The notes beneath the pieces were generated by a model. That model ran no database searches. It saw only the letters and a list, made by a program, of their open reading frames with translations, and was not told the origin of the DNA. Below, in pieces: positions 52,110 through 59,751 of a DNA stretch of 64,000 nt (within the stretch, counting starts at the first letter, position 1; each line of letters begins with the position of its first letter). Both the position numbers and the translations under genes were made by a program. The DNA lies in the NCBI RefSeq assembly GCF_024172095.1, contig NZ_JAMZDX010000002.1:496001-560000 (forward strand), written 5' to 3'. The DNA is from Kitasatospora cinereorecta. GTDB lineage: Bacteria; Actinomycetota; Actinomycetes; Streptomycetales; Streptomycetaceae.

Positions 52110-52492
52110 CAGACCAGCACCAAACGGTCGGCGATGGCGGCCAGTCGGATCCGGGCCATGGCGAGGTTGGCCTTGTCCCGGTCGAGCCGCAGGTAGAGGA
52201 AGACGCTGGTGTCGAACGGCGTGTCGACGAAGCGGATCAGGTGGTAGGCGCCGGCCGAGCTGACGATGACGTCCTCGGCGGGCGCGGCGCCGGTGTCGGG
52301 GTCGGCGAAGGACGGGGTCTGGGTGACCGCCCGGGCCAGCTCGGTGGCATCCGCCGCCCCGGCCTCGTGGTCGCCACCGGGCCCCTCGCCGGCCGTGCCG
52401 ACGGCCAGCCCGCTGGTCCAGTCGACCAGGCTGACGCCGACGGCGCCGGTGATTCCCATCGCCTCCGCGAGGCACTCCTCGATACCCGGCAC
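52109..52492 (-). CDS. Roadblock/LC7-domain protein, first of the cluster
   Basis: About 127 aa from GTG 52492; in-frame starts up to 52549 exist. I chose 52492 because the paralogues begin about ten residues before the TGAVGVSLVDWTSGLAVG strand and a G-rich stretch lies ahead. It has VIVSSAGAYHLIRFVDTP and FLYLRLDRDKANLAMARIRL in the Roadblock fold. An acidic insert (EGPGGDHEAGAADATELARAV) is specific to it. It overlaps the PATAN-like gene by one base of start and stop. Confidence 0.8.
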   Translation of the reverse strand: MPGIEECLAEAMGITGAVGVSLVDWTSGLAVGTAGEGPGGDHEAGAADATELARAVTQTPSFADPDTGAAPAEDVIVSSAGAYHLIRFVDTPFDTSVFLYLRLDRDKANLAMARIRLAAIADRLVLV

Positions 52493-52620
52493 TTGACTGA
52501 CTGCCCCTCCCCTTGCGCGGACACGGCGCGCCCCTGCCACCGCCATCACGTGCGGTAGTCTGACCGGGACGCAACGCTACCTTCCGCTTCCGGATGGGTC
52601 GAGGGATTCCCGCATATCCG

Positions 52621-52636
52621 TCGGGCATATGCCCGA
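52621..52636. promoter_or_regulatory. 16-bp perfect palindrome
   Basis: TCGGGCATATGCCCGA is fully palindromic. A half-site-like CCGCATATCCG lies ten bases upstream. It is between the Roadblock cluster, whose first start is 130 bases away, and the end of the metalloprotease gene. It could be an operator for the Roadblock cluster. Confidence 0.45.
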
Positions 52637-52692
52637 ATGCGCTAGGCTGCAGGCGAATCTGACTCCGGGTCAGACCCTTTCGCGCACGCCGA

Positions 52693-52724
52693 CGGGGGTG
52701 CCGGGCTCGCGCCCCGCACCCCCG
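52693..52724 (-). terminator. Terminator after the M6 metalloprotease gene
   Basis: Arms 52693-52705 and 52712-52724 pair with one mismatch, leaving a 6-base loop. On the minus strand it starts 18 bases after the stop. Confidence 0.65.
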
Positions 52725-52741
52725 CCTCGGACGGTCCGGTC

Positions 52742-55099
52742 TCAGGAGGCCGGGCCCACCTTCACGGTGGTCAGCCGGCCGCCCTGGGTCTCGCGGACGA
52801 CCTCGATCCGGGTGTTGGTGTCCGGAACGGCCACCGAGAGCTGCGGGGTCGCCGCATCGGTGTACACGCCGGTGTGGTCGTTGAAGACCGGCACCGCCGG
52901 CTCGGCCGGGACGACCGTCGCCACGCCCGCCTTGTGCAGGGTGAACGAGGTGGTCGGCTTCAGCGAGAAGGTCGCGTCATAGGTCTGCGACCGCGCGTTG
53001 GTCAGCGTCCCGTCCTGGAAGACCATCGGCTTGGGGTGTGCGTCGATCGGCAGGATCAGGCCGCCGCCCAGGTGGTCCTTGGTGTTGTTGTCGCCGTAGG
53101 AGGTGTCCCACAGCCACACCAGCACCCCCTCCTGGTACGGGTAGGTGTCGATGACGTTGGCCTTGCCGGTGACGCCGCTGTACCCGAAGTTGTACGGGCC
53201 GGTCTTGAGGAAGGCGCCGTAGCCGACGTACCGGCGGTTCTCCACCAGGTACGCCCGCGGGTGCTCCTTGACCGCGTCCTTGCCGTTGATCACCGAGAAC
53301 CCGACCTCGGCCCAGCCGGCCGCGCCGTGCTCCGCGCCGTCCTCGACCAGGGTGGCGCCGTCGGCCGCGACCTTGACCGCGTCGATCAGCACGCCCTTGC
53401 CGTGGGTGTTGCTGTCGGAGGTGACGTGGAAGCGCACCTCGACCTGCCGGCCCAGGTAGGCGTCGAGCGGGATGTTCAGCTGCCGCCAGGCGCCGGAGGT
53501 GCCGGACAGGCCCGGGACCAGGGCGGAGGTGTTGCCGATCGGCGCCCCGTCCACGGTGCCCGGCAGCGCCTTCCAGCTCTTGCCGCCGTCGGTCGAGGCC
53601 TCGATCGTCAGGAAGTCGTAGTCCTGCTCGATGTCGTACCAGGCGGCGGCGGACAGCGACGCCGAGCCGGTGCGGCCGGTGAGGTCGACGGTGCGGCGCA
53701 GCGAGGCGTCCATGTTGTCGCCGGTGTCGCTCCACCACTGCGAGCCACCCTCGTACGGGTCGGCCAGTGTGGTGGTGGTCTTCCCCGGCGGCAGGTGGAC
53801 CAGCAGGGCCTGCGCCTGGTCGGTGTTGTAGCCGCTGACGCCCAGCGCGTGGCTGGAGCGGGTGGCGGCCTGGCCCTCGTCGTAGTTGAGCCAGCCCAGT
53901 TGCAGCTTGCTCCAGGCGTCCAGGTCGCCCGGGTACTCGCCGGTGGAGTTCTTGCCCTTGCCCAGGTACGAGGCCGAGGACATCAGCGACCAGAAGTTGA
54001 CGCCGTTGTCGCCGCCCGAGGTCGGGTAGAGGTCCGGCAGGCCGAGGTTGTGGCCGTACTCGTGGGAGAACAGGCCGACACCGCTGTTCTCGCCGGCCTG
54101 GACGTAGTCGTAGACGTACAGGCCGGTGTCGCCGACCGGTGCGCCGCCGATCCGGTCGCCGACCGGGCCGGTCTGCCCGGTGGGGTCGGGGAAGGTCCAA
54201 CTGCGGTGCGCCCACAGGGCGTCCGCGCCCTGGGCGCCGCCGCCCCAGGTCTCGTCGACGCCGGCGTGCACCACGATCACGTTGTCGAGGTAGCCGTCCG
54301 GCTCGTCGAAGTTGCCGTCCTTGTCGTAGTCGTAGCGGTCCTGGACGTCGTACTGCGCCAGTTCCGCCTTGACGTCGGCGGCGGTGCGGCCCTTGGCGAT
54401 CTCGCCGTCGTACCAGGCCTTGGTGGCGTCGCGGATGAACTCCTGCGCCTGGGTCCAGGCGCCGCCGCCCTGCGGGCCCTTGTTGGAGCCGTAGCGGGCC
54501 TCGTTCCACGGCACGGTCACCCAGTCGGTGACGGTGCCCTCGATGTCGTACCGGCCCGAGGACTGGGTGCGGTAGAAGTTGCGCATCGAGTTGGCGCCGG
54601 GCGTGTCGTCGAAGAACATCTTCTGGTAGAAGTCGCGGCTGAAGTCGCTCTGCCAGTAGGTGTGCGTGTCGTCGCGGCCCGGCTTGGTGATCCGGTTGTG
54701 CTGCGGGCCGGGCGTACCGCCGTAGCGGGGCTGGCCGTTGTAGACGGTGGTGTTGTCCACCTGGTCGCCGAACTGGGCGAGGATGACGAAGACCTTGTCC
54801 TTGCGCTGCTGGGCGAGTTGGACGTAGTCCTTGCCGACCTTGACGGTGGCGGGGGCGGTGCCCTGGGCGGTCCTGGCGACCGCGCCCTGGTTGACCTGCT
54901 CCAGGGCCTTGGTGCGCAGGGCCTGGCGCTCCCGCTCCTGCGGGGGCACCGGGGACGGGGGAGCCTCGCGGCCCTCGGCTCCCTGGGCGGCCGCCAGGGC
55001 GGCGGCGGCCGGGGCCGGCGCGGCGCCGGCGGGGGTGATGCTCACTGCTATGGCGCTGGTGGTCAGCGCAGCCACGAGGGCTACGGACAGTCTGCGCAA
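52742..55099 (-). CDS. Secreted immune inhibitor A-type metalloprotease (M6)
   Basis: 785 aa. The TTG at 55099 is the likely start, with AAAGGA nine bases upstream; the frame is open to a GTG at 55153 but that adds residues ahead of the signal. A signal peptide (RLSVALVAALTTSAIAVSITPAGA) and a pro-region precede the InhA domain, whose zinc motif is HEYGH (His346, Glu347, His350) in FSHEYGHNLGLPDLYP. Beta domains with VDLTGRTGSASLSAAAWYDIEQDYDF and a second similar one follow, and the C-terminus is a fibronectin-like strand region. It degrades proteins outside the cell. Operator-like site 5 lies 43 bases upstream. Confidence 0.93.
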   Translation of the reverse strand: MRRLSVALVAALTTSAIAVSITPAGAAPAPAAAALAAAQGAEGREAPPSPVPPQERERQALRTKALEQVNQGAVARTAQGTAPATVKVGKDYVQLAQQRKDKVFVILAQFGDQVDNTTVYNGQPRYGGTPGPQHNRITKPGRDDTHTYWQSDFSRDFYQKMFFDDTPGANSMRNFYRTQSSGRYDIEGTVTDWVTVPWNEARYGSNKGPQGGGAWTQAQEFIRDATKAWYDGEIAKGRTAADVKAELAQYDVQDRYDYDKDGNFDEPDGYLDNVIVVHAGVDETWGGGAQGADALWAHRSWTFPDPTGQTGPVGDRIGGAPVGDTGLYVYDYVQAGENSGVGLFSHEYGHNLGLPDLYPTSGGDNGVNFWSLMSSASYLGKGKNSTGEYPGDLDAWSKLQLGWLNYDEGQAATRSSHALGVSGYNTDQAQALLVHLPPGKTTTTLADPYEGGSQWWSDTGDNMDASLRRTVDLTGRTGSASLSAAAWYDIEQDYDFLTIEASTDGGKSWKALPGTVDGAPIGNTSALVPGLSGTSGAWRQLNIPLDAYLGRQVEVRFHVTSDSNTHGKGVLIDAVKVAADGATLVEDGAEHGAAGWAEVGFSVINGKDAVKEHPRAYLVENRRYVGYGAFLKTGPYNFGYSGVTGKANVIDTYPYQEGVLVWLWDTSYGDNNTKDHLGGGLILPIDAHPKPMVFQDGTLTNARSQTYDATFSLKPTTSFTLHKAGVATVVPAEPAVPVFNDHTGVYTDAATPQLSVAVPDTNTRIEVVRETQGGRLTTVKVGPAS

Positions 55100-55141
55100 C
55101 GGAACCTGTCCTTTCCGGACGGTGGGTGAAGTTGAGCGCCG

Positions 55142-55155
55142 GTAATATTTCACAT
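55142..55155 (-). promoter_or_regulatory. Operator-like site 5 upstream of the M6 metalloprotease gene
   Basis: Minus strand ATGTGAAATATTAC, 13 of 14 bases identical to site 1, lying 43 bases upstream of TTG 55099 and just after the end of the S9 peptidase gene. Further GTGACC and GACATG elements are next to it on the same strand. Confidence 0.55.
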
Positions 55156-55163
55156 GTCATCGG

Positions 55164-57260
55164 TCACATGGAAGGGGTCGCGCCCAACGCGTTCCGGAGG
55201 AACTCCAGCTCCAGCGCGGCGATCTGCTCCGTCCCGCCGTCCGGCGTCATGTGGCTCACCCCGGGCAGCGGCAGCACCGTGTGCGGACGGCCCGCCCGGC
55301 GCAGCGCCTCGGAGAGCAGCAGGGTGTGCGAGGGGTGCACGTTGTCGTCGGCCAGGCCGTGGATCAGCAGCAGCGGACGGGTCAGTGACGGTGCGTCGGG
55401 GATCAGGCAGTCGGCCAGGTAACCGTCCGGGTTGTCCTGCGGCAGGCCGAGGTAGCGCTCGGTGTAGGCGGTGTCGTACAGCCGGAAGTCGGTCGGCGGG
55501 GCGCCGGCGCTGGCGGCGTGGAACACGTCCGGGCGGCGCAGCACCGCGAGCGCGGCGAAGTAGCCGCCGTACGACCAGCCGCGCACCCCGACCCGGGCGA
55601 GGTCCAGGTCCGGGTGGTCGGCGGCGAGCGCGTGCAGCGCGGCCACCTGGTCGTCCAGCGCCACCCGGGAGAAGCGCCGGAAGATCGCCCGGGTGAACTC
55701 CGGCGAGACGTGCGGGGTGCCCCGGTTGTCGGTGGTGACCACGGCGAAGCCCCGGTCGGCCCACCACTGCTTGAGCTGCCAGCGCCGCGGTTCGCCCGCC
55801 ACCGCCTGGTAGCCCGGGCCGCCGTAGACGTCCAGCAGCACCGGCAGCCGGGTGCCGGGGACGTGCCCGCGCGGGTAGACCACGGCGGTCGGCAGGCGGT
55901 GCTCGGTGACCCGGGCGAGCGCCGGGACCACCCGGTACGGGAGCGCGGCGGCGCGGTCGGCCAGCGGCAGCGCCGCGCCCTCGCGGTGCAGGGTGCGGCG
56001 GATCCCGTCCGGGGTGGCCGAGGTGAGCAGCAGCGTGCCGCCGGCGGCGGTCGCGCCGTGCACCCCGGGGCCCTCGCTGAGCCGCTCCAGCGCGCCGGTG
56101 TCCGGGTCGAGCAGGTCGACGTGCTGGTGGTACGGGTCGCCCTCGCCGGTCTCCAGCAGGACCCGGCCGAGGTGGGTGCCTACCACCCGGCGGACCTGGA
56201 TCCGCTCGTGGTCAAGGATCTTGCCGTCCAGCGCCAGGCCGCGCGCGGCCGGGGAGTCGGCGGCGGTGAGCACCCGTCCGTCGGGCAGCCGCAGCGGGGT
56301 GCCGGGCAGCGGGTCCACCCAGAACTCGTCCTCGGTGCGGGAGAGTTCGCGGGTGGCGCCGGTCGCCGGGTCGGCCGTCAGCAGGACCACCGCCTGCTGC
56401 AGCCGGTCCGCCACGGTCAGCAGGATCTCGCCGTCACCCTCCCAGCCGGCGGCGGTGACGTACGGGAAGGCGGCGTCGTCCCAGCGCAGTTGGACGCGGC
56501 GGCCGTCCAGGCCGAGCACCCACAGCTGGACGTCCGCGTTGGGGCCGCCGGCCTGCGGGTAGGCGAACGACTCGGGGGCCACCTCGGGGTGGGCCGGGTC
56601 GGCGAAGTGCCGCAGCGGCAGGGCGGATTCGTCCACCCGGGCGGCCAGCAGGGCGGTGCCGTCCGGCGACCACCAGTGGCCGCGGGTGCGGCCGAGCTCC
56701 TCGGCGGCGGCGAACTCGGCGACGCCCCAGAGCGCACCGTCCCGTGGGCTGAGCGGCTCCGGCCCGGGGGTCACGTACAGCTCGCCGCCGGCGACGTACG
56801 CCACCCGCTGCCCGTCCGGGGCCGGGCGGGGGTCGAAGGCCGGTCCGGCCACCGGCAGTTCGGTGGTCTCGGCGCGGTCGGTCTCGGTGCCTTCGGTCTC
56901 GGTGCGGAACAGGCGGCCGTCCAGCGCGAAGACCGCCACCGAGCAGTCGGCGGTCGCGGCGAAAGAGCCGATGCCGGGCGCCCACAGCCGCAGGCGCTCG
57001 CGCAGGCGGCGCTCGGGGGCCGGGAGTTCGGCGACGGCGCCGGTGCGCCCGGGCACCAGCGCGACCGGGTCGGCGACCAGCCGCTCCGCGCCGTCGGCCG
57101 TGTCGAGCAGCCAGAGCCGCTCCACCGGGTCCTCGGGGCCGGTGGAGCGGAGCAGGAGAAGTCGGGCGCCGTCCGAGGAGATGGTGACGGCGCGCGGGGA
57201 ACCATGGCTGAAGCGGCCGGTGCGGGCGCTCAGCGCGAGAAAGGGGTCGGTGTGGGTCAC
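55164..57260 (-). CDS. Prolyl oligopeptidase family serine peptidase (S9, DPP-IV-like)
   Basis: 698 aa. An N-terminal beta-propeller (about 1-440) with PDGQRVAYVAGGELY and WWSPDGTALLAARVDES is followed by the alpha/beta-hydrolase domain. The nucleophile is Ser563 in GWSYGG, Asp is in HGLADDNVHP and His in GVSHMTP. The NNRG-like TTDNRGTP and EFTRAIF fit DPP-IV subfamily members, which release Xaa-Pro dipeptides. There is no signal peptide, so it would act on imported peptides. The start is GTG 57260 without a clear ribosome-binding site. It is divergent from the aminotransferase with site 6 between them. Confidence 0.92.
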   Translation of the reverse strand: MTHTDPFLALSARTGRFSHGSPRAVTISSDGARLLLLRSTGPEDPVERLWLLDTADGAERLVADPVALVPGRTGAVAELPAPERRLRERLRLWAPGIGSFAATADCSVAVFALDGRLFRTETEGTETDRAETTELPVAGPAFDPRPAPDGQRVAYVAGGELYVTPGPEPLSPRDGALWGVAEFAAAEELGRTRGHWWSPDGTALLAARVDESALPLRHFADPAHPEVAPESFAYPQAGGPNADVQLWVLGLDGRRVQLRWDDAAFPYVTAAGWEGDGEILLTVADRLQQAVVLLTADPATGATRELSRTEDEFWVDPLPGTPLRLPDGRVLTAADSPAARGLALDGKILDHERIQVRRVVGTHLGRVLLETGEGDPYHQHVDLLDPDTGALERLSEGPGVHGATAAGGTLLLTSATPDGIRRTLHREGAALPLADRAAALPYRVVPALARVTEHRLPTAVVYPRGHVPGTRLPVLLDVYGGPGYQAVAGEPRRWQLKQWWADRGFAVVTTDNRGTPHVSPEFTRAIFRRFSRVALDDQVAALHALAADHPDLDLARVGVRGWSYGGYFAALAVLRRPDVFHAASAGAPPTDFRLYDTAYTERYLGLPQDNPDGYLADCLIPDAPSLTRPLLLIHGLADDNVHPSHTLLLSEALRRAGRPHTVLPLPGVSHMTPDGGTEQIAALELEFLRNALGATPSM

Positions 57261-57306
57261 CCGCCGATGCTTGCCGCGAGCCCTGCCGTTCGGCTAGAAG
57301 TATGCA

Positions 57307-57322
57307 GTGTGAAATGTCACAC
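57307..57322. promoter_or_regulatory. Operator-like site 6, perfect GTGTGA-AATG-TCACAC palindrome
   Basis: Perfect 6-bp arms with a 4-base spacer between divergent S9 peptidase (47 bases to its GTG) and aminotransferase (28 bases to its ATG). On the minus strand TGTGTGACATTTCA matches site 2 at 13 of 14 bases. The centre symmetry resembles CRP-type sites as well, though spacing is shorter. Confidence 0.6.
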
Positions 57323-57349
57323 AGCATCGGATTCGACCCTGGACCCGCG

Positions 57350-58504
57350 ATGACCACACCGCTGCCCGGTACCGGCACCCTGTTCACCCTCGACCCGGCC
57401 GTCGCCCACCTCAACCACGGCTCGTACGGCGCCGTCCCGGTGCCCGTCCAACGGGCCCAGGCCCGCCTGCGGGCCGAGCAGGAACGCGACCCCGACGGCT
57501 TCTTCGCCGACCTGCCCGACCGGATCGCCCGGGCCCGCGCCGAGGTGGCGTCCGCGCTCGGCGGCGACCCCGCCCGGCTGGCGCTGCTCACCAACGTCAC
57601 CGAGGGCGTCGCCGTCGTGCTGGAGTCGATCCCGCTCGCCGCCGGGGACGAGATCCTGGTGACCGACCACGGCTACGGCGCCGTCACCCGCGCCGCCGAG
57701 CGGCGGGCCGCCGAGACCGGCGCCGCCGTCCGCTGCGTCCGGCTCTCCCCGCACCTGGCGGACGAGCACGCGGTACGGGAGCGGGTGCTGGCCGCGGTCA
57801 CCCGGCGGACCCGGGTGGCCGTGCTCGACCTGGTCACCTCGCCCACCGCCCGCGTGATCGCCGCCCCCACGCTGCTGGCCGCGCTCGCCGAGCGCCGGGT
57901 GACCACCGTGGTGGACGCCGCGCACGCCCCCGGAATGCTCCCGGTGGACCTCGGCGGCGCGGCCGGCGGCGCCGACTTCTGGGTGGGGAACCTGCACAAG
58001 TGGGCCTTCGCCCCGCGGGCCGCCGCCGTGTTGGCGGTCCGCGCCGCCTGGCGGCCCCGGGTCAGGCCGCTGATGCTCTCCTGGGAGCACGACCGCGGTT
58101 TCCCCGGCCGGGTGGAGTGGCGCGGCACCTGCGACTACACGCCGTGGCTGGCCGCCCCGGCCGGGTTCGCCCTGCTGGAGAAGCTCGGCGCCGAGCGCGT
58201 CCGGGCGCACAACGAGCAGCTCGCCGCCCACGGGCAGCGGCAGCTGGTCGAGCGGACCGGGCTGCGCCCGCTGCCGGCGACGGCGGGCCTGGCGATGCGG
58301 GCGGTCCGGCTGCCGCCCGGCGTCGCGGAGAGCGAGCACGCCGCCAAGGCCCTGATGGTGGCGGTGCAGCGCCGGCTGTCGACCCGGATCGCGATCCGGC
58401 CCTGGCCCGGCGGCGGGGTGCTGCGGATCAGCGCGCAGCTGTACAACCGGCCGGACGAGTACACCCGGCTGGCCGACGGGCTCGCCCACCTGATCACCCG
58501 CTGA
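57350..58504 (+). CDS. Class V aminotransferase (isopenicillin N epimerase/desulfurase-like)
   Basis: 384 aa from ATG 57350. LNHGSYGAVP at the N-terminus, TNVTEGVAVVLES, VVDAAHAPGMLPVDL (Asp contacting the pyridoxal phosphate) and the PLP Lys217 in GNLHKWAFAP identify the family. RVEWRGTCDYTPW is typical of the isopenicillin-N-epimerase-like branch, which racemises or desulfurates amino acids. There is no penicillin gene nearby. The shared motif upstream suggests a role in amino-acid breakdown linked to the peptidases. Confidence 0.87.
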   Translation: MTTPLPGTGTLFTLDPAVAHLNHGSYGAVPVPVQRAQARLRAEQERDPDGFFADLPDRIARARAEVASALGGDPARLALLTNVTEGVAVVLESIPLAAGDEILVTDHGYGAVTRAAERRAAETGAAVRCVRLSPHLADEHAVRERVLAAVTRRTRVAVLDLVTSPTARVIAAPTLLAALAERRVTTVVDAAHAPGMLPVDLGGAAGGADFWVGNLHKWAFAPRAAAVLAVRAAWRPRVRPLMLSWEHDRGFPGRVEWRGTCDYTPWLAAPAGFALLEKLGAERVRAHNEQLAAHGQRQLVERTGLRPLPATAGLAMRAVRLPPGVAESEHAAKALMVAVQRRLSTRIAIRPWPGGGVLRISAQLYNRPDEYTRLADGLAHLITR

Positions 58505-58550
58505 CCCGGCCGCGCGCGCGGCCGGGTCGCCCGTCCCCACCCGGACGGGC
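58503..58550. terminator. Two adjacent hairpins between convergent genes
   Basis: A 26-base perfect palindrome (58503-58528), then 8-bp arms (58529-58536 and 58543-58550) with a 6-base loop. They serve the ends of the aminotransferase and ArsR genes. Confidence 0.8.
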
Positions 58551-58556
58551 CGGTGG

Positions 58557-58886
58557 TCAGTCGGCCGCGCGCAGCTCGGCCAGCAGGATGTTCTGGTCGA
58601 CCAGCACCTCGGTGAGGATCCGGCGGGCGACCCGCAGCAGGTCGGCCACGTCGGTACTGGCCATCGCGTACACCACCGTGGAGCCCTCCCGGGTGGCGGT
58701 GACCAGCCCGGCCCGGCGCAGTTGGGCGAGCTGCTGGGAGAGGCTGGACGGCTCCACGTCCAGCTCGGCCAGCAACTCCCGGACCGGGGTGGGACCCGCC
58801 TGCAGCAGCTCCAGCACCCGGATCCGGACCGGGTGGCCCAGCATGCGGAAGAACTCCGCCTTGGCCTGGTACAGCGGTAGGGGCAT
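58557..58886 (-). CDS. ArsR-family winged-helix regulator
   Basis: 109 aa. FRMLGHPVRIRVLELLQAGPTPVRELLAELDVEPSSLSQQLAQLRRAGLVTATREGSTVVYAM is the complete ArsR DNA-binding domain. There are no cysteines, so it is not a metal-thiolate sensor. The ATG at 58886 follows GGAGGGAG. Its targets are unknown; no transporter or metal gene adjoins it. Confidence 0.92.
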   Translation of the reverse strand: MPLPLYQAKAEFFRMLGHPVRIRVLELLQAGPTPVRELLAELDVEPSSLSQQLAQLRRAGLVTATREGSTVVYAMASTDVADLLRVARRILTEVLVDQNILLAELRAAD

Positions 58887-58934
58887 GCCCGCTCCTCCCT
58901 CCTCCTCGACGGTCCGTCAGCCGTCGCCCGGCCG

Positions 58935-59309
58935 TCAGACTTCGAGGGCGGCCTCGATGCGCTTGAGCTGGTGGCGGGCCATGGCCAGGTTGGAGCGGGT
59001 GCGGTTGAGCGCGAGGTAGAGGAACAGACCCCGGCCGGTCTGCGTGGTCAGTGGTCGGATCAGGTGGTACTGGCTGGTGAGGCTGATCAGGATGTCCTCG
59101 ATGTCGTTGTTGTGGAGATTGAGCATCTCCATGGTCCGCATCTTGGCGCGGACCAGGTCGGTGTTGGCCGCGGCGGCGACGTTCAGGTCGATCTCGGCGC
59201 TGTCGCCGAGGGTGCCGAGGGCCATGCCGCTGCTGTAGTCGACGAGGGCGACGCCCATCGCGCCCTCGATGGACATGGCTTCCTTCAGTGACATCTCAAG
59301 GTTTGCCAT
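58935..59309 (-). CDS. Roadblock/LC7-domain protein, paralogue
   Basis: 124 aa from ATG 59309 with AGGAGGA upstream. It repeats nearly the whole of the 50355-50729 protein (GVALVDYSSGMALGTLG, IEDILISLTSQYHLIRPL, GLFLYLALNRTRSNLAMARHQLKRIEAALEV). It is alone and not in the cluster, 48 bp upstream of the ArsR gene on the same strand. Confidence 0.88.
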   Translation of the reverse strand: MANLEMSLKEAMSIEGAMGVALVDYSSGMALGTLGDSAEIDLNVAAAANTDLVRAKMRTMEMLNLHNNDIEDILISLTSQYHLIRPLTTQTGRGLFLYLALNRTRSNLAMARHQLKRIEAALEV

Positions 59310-59628
59310 CAGGTCCTCCTGTCGTGGCGGGGTCGGTGCTCCGACTGTAGGAAGCGGACCCATCGGATATGACTGTTGATCAGAAGAGACCGAATCTGGA
59401 TCAGAGTCGATCGTCCACTGTCGTTTCCGCGACCACATGAAGACATTTGCAACTCAGGATGTGAACGATCGCCGATCCGGACGCTCACCCTCCGCGTCCG
59501 CCCGGCCGCGCCGGGTGCCCGTCCGGGGGTGTCCCGGAGGCGCCCGATCGCCTGCCGGCCGTCCGCCGGCCGTCTCCGGATAAATGGGTGCTATCGATGT
59601 CAGTCCATCCGGGTAATCTCAGGCTGAG
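59310..59628. other. Non-coding gap between the Roadblock gene and the helY leader
   Basis: No gene is seen in these 319 bases. The first 150 are comparatively AT-rich and should hold the divergent promoters; a GATCAGA sequence occurs twice (59378-59384 and 59399-59405). A tandem GCCGGCCGTC pair lies near 59553-59573. TAATCT (59614-59619) could be a -10 for the helY transcript, ten bases before the leader ATG. Confidence 0.5.
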
Positions 59629-59751
59629 ATGCTCGATCACCACTTCAACCACATCAGCTGCGCCCCGTCGCCCCACCGGGCAACGGCCCCGCAGCCGCAG
59701 GCGTCGCCGTCTGCGCCCCCGTCCAGCCCCATTCACGGGAAGACCAGGTGA
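59629..59751 (+). CDS. 40-codon ORF overlapping the helY start
   Basis: ATG 59629 reads MLDHHFNHISCAPSPHRATA and continues Pro/Ser/Ala-rich to TGA 59749-59751, which overlaps GTG 59748 of helY as GTGA. TAATCT (59614-59619) lies ten bases upstream, so the ORF may be read from a leaderless message and pass ribosomes on to helY. The His-rich first half could allow attenuation. It may equally be chance. Confidence 0.35.
   Translation: MLDHHFNHISCAPSPHRATAPQPQASPSAPPSSPIHGKTR

Noticed and set aside
57307..57322. CRP-binding site
   Set aside because: The arms resemble TGTGA/TCACA but the spacer is 4 and not 6 bases, and the sequence matches the island motif better.
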